NCBI GenBank assembly: GCA_964567745.1
Contig: CAZMNY010000032.1
Coordinates: 1 to 64,000, forward strand
Origin: CAZMNY01 sp964567745
GTDB taxonomy: Bacteria; Planctomycetota; Planctomycetia; Pirellulales; Pirellulaceae
Direction: 5' to 3'
Length of the DNA stretch: 64,000 nucleotides
The translations under genes and the position numbers were made by a program. The first letter of the stretch is position 1; every line of letters starts with the position of its first letter. Below the pieces are notes generated by a model. That model was not told the origin of the DNA. It saw nothing but the letters and a program-made list of their open reading frames with translations, and made no database searches. Positions 61,287 through 64,000 of the stretch are shown here, piece by piece.

Positions 61287-63242
61287 GTGGCGAGGAACGC
61301 ATACGAACGGAGTCTAACAATCGCTGATTCGACGACGAAAACACTGCAGGAAAGTTTTGGATTTGACGAATTCCTTCCGGGGCAGCGGGAGACGATCGAG
61401 CGAATTTTAGACGGGAAGTCAGCCGTCGCGATCTTTCCGACCGGCGGCGGCAAGTCGTTGTGTTACCAACTTCCGGCGCTGCTGCTCGACGGATTGACCC
61501 TGATTGTCTCGCCTCTAATCGCCCTCATGAAAGATCAGATCGACGCGCTCGAGCAGCGCGGCGTCAAGGCGAGGCGATTGGATTCGAGCTTGACGCTCGA
61601 GGGCTATCGAGAAGTCATGGACGAAGTACGTAGCGGTCGGCTGAGCATGCTGTACGTGGCGCCCGAGCGATTCAACAACGAACGCTTTCGGCAGGCGATG
61701 AGTTCGATTCGCATTTCCCTGTTTGCGGTGGACGAGGCTCACTGTATCTCGGAATGGGGGCACAACTTTCGGCCCGACTACCTCAAGTTGGCCGAGTACG
61801 CCGAGGATTTTCGAGTCGAGAGGATTCTCGCACTCACCGCGACGGCAACGAGCAAGGTCGCCGATGACATCTGTGCCGGGCTCGACATCGATACCGATTG
61901 TGTTTGCCGCACAGGTTTCTATCGCCCCAATCTGACTCAGTTGATGCGAATCGTCGACGATGATGATCGCGATCAAATTTTAGCTGAGACGCTTAAGTCT
62001 CGGCCGTCTGGGCCAACCGTTGTCTACGTGACTCAGCAAAAGACCGCCGAACGCGTGGCCAGCATTTTGGCGTCGACAGGGTTTGACGCGAGGTACTATC
62101 ACGCAGGACTCAGCGCCGAGCGCCGGAGCGACGTGCAAGAGTGGTTTCAGGATTCCACAGACGGAGTCGTCGTTGCAACGATCGCCTTTGGCATGGGGAT
62201 CGACAAGTCGGACATTCGCTTCGTCTATCATTACAACTTACCCAAAGGGCTCGAGAGTTACGCGCAGGAAATCGGCCGCGCCGGTCGGGACGGCGACCCC
62301 TCGACTTGCGAAATGTTTGTCTGTTCATCCGACTTGAACGCACTCGAAAACTTTGCCTACGGCGACACTCCAGCACGCGCCGACCTGCTGAATCTATTGA
62401 ATGACGTGTTTTCGCTCGGAGACAACTTTGATGTGAGCCTTTACGACTTGTCCTTCAAGCACGACATTCGCCAACTGGTCGTACGAACTCTGTTGACGTA
62501 TCTCGAACTCGATGGTTTCCTGAAAGGCGGTACGCCATTCTACAGCCAGTACAAGTTCGCCCCCCTAGTGTCCTCGGCGGAGATTCTCTCGCAGTTTGAC
62601 GAGACGCGGCGCGAGTTCTTGCGAGCTCTATTGACGAATGCGAAACAGGCTCAAAAGTGGTTCAACATCGACGTCGACCAATGTGCGAGCTCGTTGAACA
62701 CAACTCGTGACCGAGTCATTCGAGCTTTGGACTACTTGAGCGAGAGGGAGATGATTGAGTTGTCGACCGCCGGCGTCCGCAGTCGCTACCGTGTCCTCAA
62801 AGCGCCTGACAATCTCGAGACTCTGACAGACGACTTGTATGAACGCGTGAAGCAGCGTGAGTCTCGCGAGGTCGGTCGGCTTGGGCAAGTCTTGGATCTT
62901 GTTTCGCTCGACGCATGTCAGATCACATCTCTCTGCCAGTACTTTGACCAGGAACTTGACGCGCCGTGTGGCCATTGCAATTGGTGTCTCAATGAAAAGA
63001 AGCCACTGACCGTTCCGCCTCGACCTCAGTCCGAAATGTCCGCCGAGTCCGCATCGCAGCTGCAGGCGTTGGTCGATGAGCATCCCAAAGTCTTCCGAAG
63101 CCCGGAAAGCCGCACTCGATTCCTTTGCGGCATCACATCGCCTCGATCGACTCGAGCGCGGCTCAGTCGGCATGCTCTGTTCGGCGCCATGGCCAATACG
63201 CCGTTTCAAGTCGTGCTCGAACAACAGCCCGACGCGGAATAA
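61287..63242 (+). CDS. recQ: RecQ-family ATP-dependent DNA helicase
   Basis: A 651-residue superfamily 2 helicase. Motifs: LQESFGFDEFLPGQRETIE (motif 0), FPTGGGKSLCYQLPA (Walker A), LIVSPLIALMKDQIDAL, FAVDEAHCISEWGHNFRPDY (DEAH box and aromatic loop), LALTATATSKVADDI, VVATIAFGMGIDKSDIRFVYH and QEIGRAGRDG (motifs V/VI). A zinc-binding region lies near residue 580-590 (CQITSLCQYF, CGHCNWC). An HRDC domain is not seen; the C-terminus is short and helical. The frame runs upstream to a TTG at 61167, but the GTG at 61287 gives a normal length; no ATG precedes motif 0 and no clear ribosome site was found, so the start is uncertain. It unwinds recombination and replication intermediates. Confidence 0.88.
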   Translation: MARNAYERSLTIADSTTKTLQESFGFDEFLPGQRETIERILDGKSAVAIFPTGGGKSLCYQLPALLLDGLTLIVSPLIALMKDQIDALEQRGVKARRLDSSLTLEGYREVMDEVRSGRLSMLYVAPERFNNERFRQAMSSIRISLFAVDEAHCISEWGHNFRPDYLKLAEYAEDFRVERILALTATATSKVADDICAGLDIDTDCVCRTGFYRPNLTQLMRIVDDDDRDQILAETLKSRPSGPTVVYVTQQKTAERVASILASTGFDARYYHAGLSAERRSDVQEWFQDSTDGVVVATIAFGMGIDKSDIRFVYHYNLPKGLESYAQEIGRAGRDGDPSTCEMFVCSSDLNALENFAYGDTPARADLLNLLNDVFSLGDNFDVSLYDLSFKHDIRQLVVRTLLTYLELDGFLKGGTPFYSQYKFAPLVSSAEILSQFDETRREFLRALLTNAKQAQKWFNIDVDQCASSLNTTRDRVIRALDYLSEREMIELSTAGVRSRYRVLKAPDNLETLTDDLYERVKQRESREVGRLGQVLDLVSLDACQITSLCQYFDQELDAPCGHCNWCLNEKKPLTVPPRPQSEMSAESASQLQALVDEHPKVFRSPESRTRFLCGITSPRSTRARLSRHALFGAMANTPFQVVLEQQPDAE

Positions 63243-63422
63243 GTTAAGCCGACCAGCGCAAGCCCCCAACGAGCTTGCTCGTTCGGTGAATCAGATTCAA
63301 CGCTAGACCAATGCGACCGCGGAAAAAATGGGGACCTTCTTCTTGACCCATTTCACGTGCGGTGGAGGGTATACTGACGCCATCGGTTGGATGAACGTCA
63401 TATTCACGAAACTGGGCCCGCC

Positions 63423-64000
63423 ATGAACGCTCGAACGCTGCTGCTGATTACGGCATTGCTTCTTCCCGCCTCGACAGTCTTCTCCGCCGAGTTTCGCGCG
63501 GGGGCGGCGGTTGGCGACATCACGCCGACCGAGTGGCCTGTCTATCTGGTCGGTTCATTCAGCGAACGCGGCGCCGAAAAAGCCTGGGACTCGCTCAGCG
63601 CTCGCGCCGTCGTTTTGGATGATGGCGAAACACGATTGGCAATCGTGGTCGTCGACAGCTGCCTGATTCCGCGATCGCTTTTCGACGAAGTGAAAGCGCG
63701 CGCGTCCAAGGCGACCGGAATTCGAACTGATCGCATGATGATCTCGGCGACACATACGCATTCCGCCCCAGCTTCACTTGACCGCCTGTTCGCGAAGATG
63801 AGCGAGGCCTACATCAAGGTGCTCAAGGATGGCATTGTGGAGGCCATTATCAAAGCGAACAAGAACCTGGCGCCCGCCGAAATGGGCTGGGGTCAAGTCG
63901 ACATCGCCGAGCATGTGCACAACCGCCGCTGGCATATGAAACCTGGCGGGATCGTGCCCGATCCGTTTGGTAAGATGACGGATCGAGTGCGAATGAATCC
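63423..64000 (+). CDS. Neutral/alkaline ceramidase-like protein (5' part)
   Basis: The gene runs off the window end; 192 codons are visible. A signal peptide (LLLITALLLPASTVFSAE) is followed by the N-terminal domain of neutral/alkaline non-lysosomal ceramidase-like proteins: FRAGAAVGDITPTEWPVYL, RLAIVVVDSCLIPRSLFDE, MMISATHTHSAPAS (zinc-ligand His pair region) and HVHNRRWHMKPGGIVPD. In planctomycetes such proteins are usually exported amidohydrolases of unknown substrate rather than true ceramidases. The ATG at 63423 starts the signal peptide. Its 3' end is not in the window. Confidence 0.85.
   Translation, partial: MNARTLLLITALLLPASTVFSAEFRAGAAVGDITPTEWPVYLVGSFSERGAEKAWDSLSARAVVLDDGETRLAIVVVDSCLIPRSLFDEVKARASKATGIRTDRMMISATHTHSAPASLDRLFAKMSEAYIKVLKDGIVEAIIKANKNLAPAEMGWGQVDIAEHVHNRRWHMKPGGIVPDPFGKMTDRVRMN

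Noticed and set aside
63343..63375. TTGACC ... TATACT as a sigma-70-like promoter before the ceramidase-like gene
   Set aside because: The boxes are 21 bases apart, too far for a standard promoter, so I did not list it.
1..64000. CRISPR arrays, tRNA or rRNA genes
   Set aside because: No regularly spaced direct repeats and no cloverleaf or rRNA-like sequence was recognised on either strand; a covariance-model scan would be needed to exclude small RNAs.

Overview
The window looks like a chromosomal segment of a planctomycete, most likely of the order Pirellulales. The evidence is the gene content: three pairs of PSD1/planctomycete cytochrome c protein (DUF1549/DUF1553) plus DUF1501 protein, formylglycine-type sulfatases, secreted Gfo/Idh/MocA oxidoreductases, a DUF6807 protein, a DUF1559-type gene and a PQQ-propeller protein. 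This is inferred from family content; no rRNA or other taxonomic marker is present. I saw no tRNA, rRNA, CRISPR array, prophage or complete insertion sequence.

Layout. 1-4.7 kb: tail of a Pro/Gly-rich repeat protein with a strong terminator, then a DUF4404 protein, an M24 peptidase, a phytoene-desaturase-like FAD enzyme and an EamA transporter. 4.7-6.5 kb: a decayed gene split into STN-like, MORN-like and HEAT-like fragments. 6.5-19.1 kb: mostly housekeeping and metabolism, with a site-2 protease, a very large Ycf48-like/CBM9-like secreted protein, inositol-phosphate synthase with an IS5-type remnant at its stop codon, an aromatic/aspartate-type aminotransferase, bioD, the agmatine-to-putrescine pair aguB-aguA, aroE and a CDF metal exporter. 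19.2-35.1 kb: Gfo/Idh, two DUF1501/PSD1 pairs, a flavodoxin-like protein, DUF6807, a broken DUF1559 gene with its membrane partner, and a second Gfo/Idh. 35.4-40.8 kb: three proteins of unknown role, one of which joins an HExxH metalloprotease-like domain to HEAT repeats. 40.9-51.9 kb: two sulfatases, a third PSD1/DUF1501 pair carrying a LamG-like domain, an esterase-type hydrolase and a PQQ/SMP-30-like propeller protein. 52.3-52.9 kb: a sugar-isomerase-like pseudogene. 52.9-58.9 kb: a tightly packed minus-strand operon (RidA, BNR-4 propeller, beta-helix fragment, DNRLRE/polysaccharide-lyase-like protein, SGNH esterase, DapA-like protein), read as a polysaccharide/uronate-use locus. 59-64 kb: a broken leucine-rich-repeat gene, AMP nucleosidase, RecQ, and the start of a ceramidase-like protein.

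How they fit together. The accessory genes point to breakdown of sulfated or acidic polysaccharides: sulfatases, esterases, a lyase-like enzyme, sugar oxidoreductases and large surface PSD1/DUF1501 pairs. The most striking feature at window scale is the number of broken genes. At least four former genes carry in-frame stops and/or frameshifts while the surrounding reading frame is still recognisable, and an IS remnant and a truncated beta-helix add to this. It could be real decay in accessory regions or sequence error in a draft assembly, and only raw reads can separate the two. The best candidates for new biology are the coupled 52.9-58.9 kb operon, whose DapA-like enzyme lacks the Schiff-base lysine, and the 35-41 kb cluster around the metalloprotease-HEAT protein.
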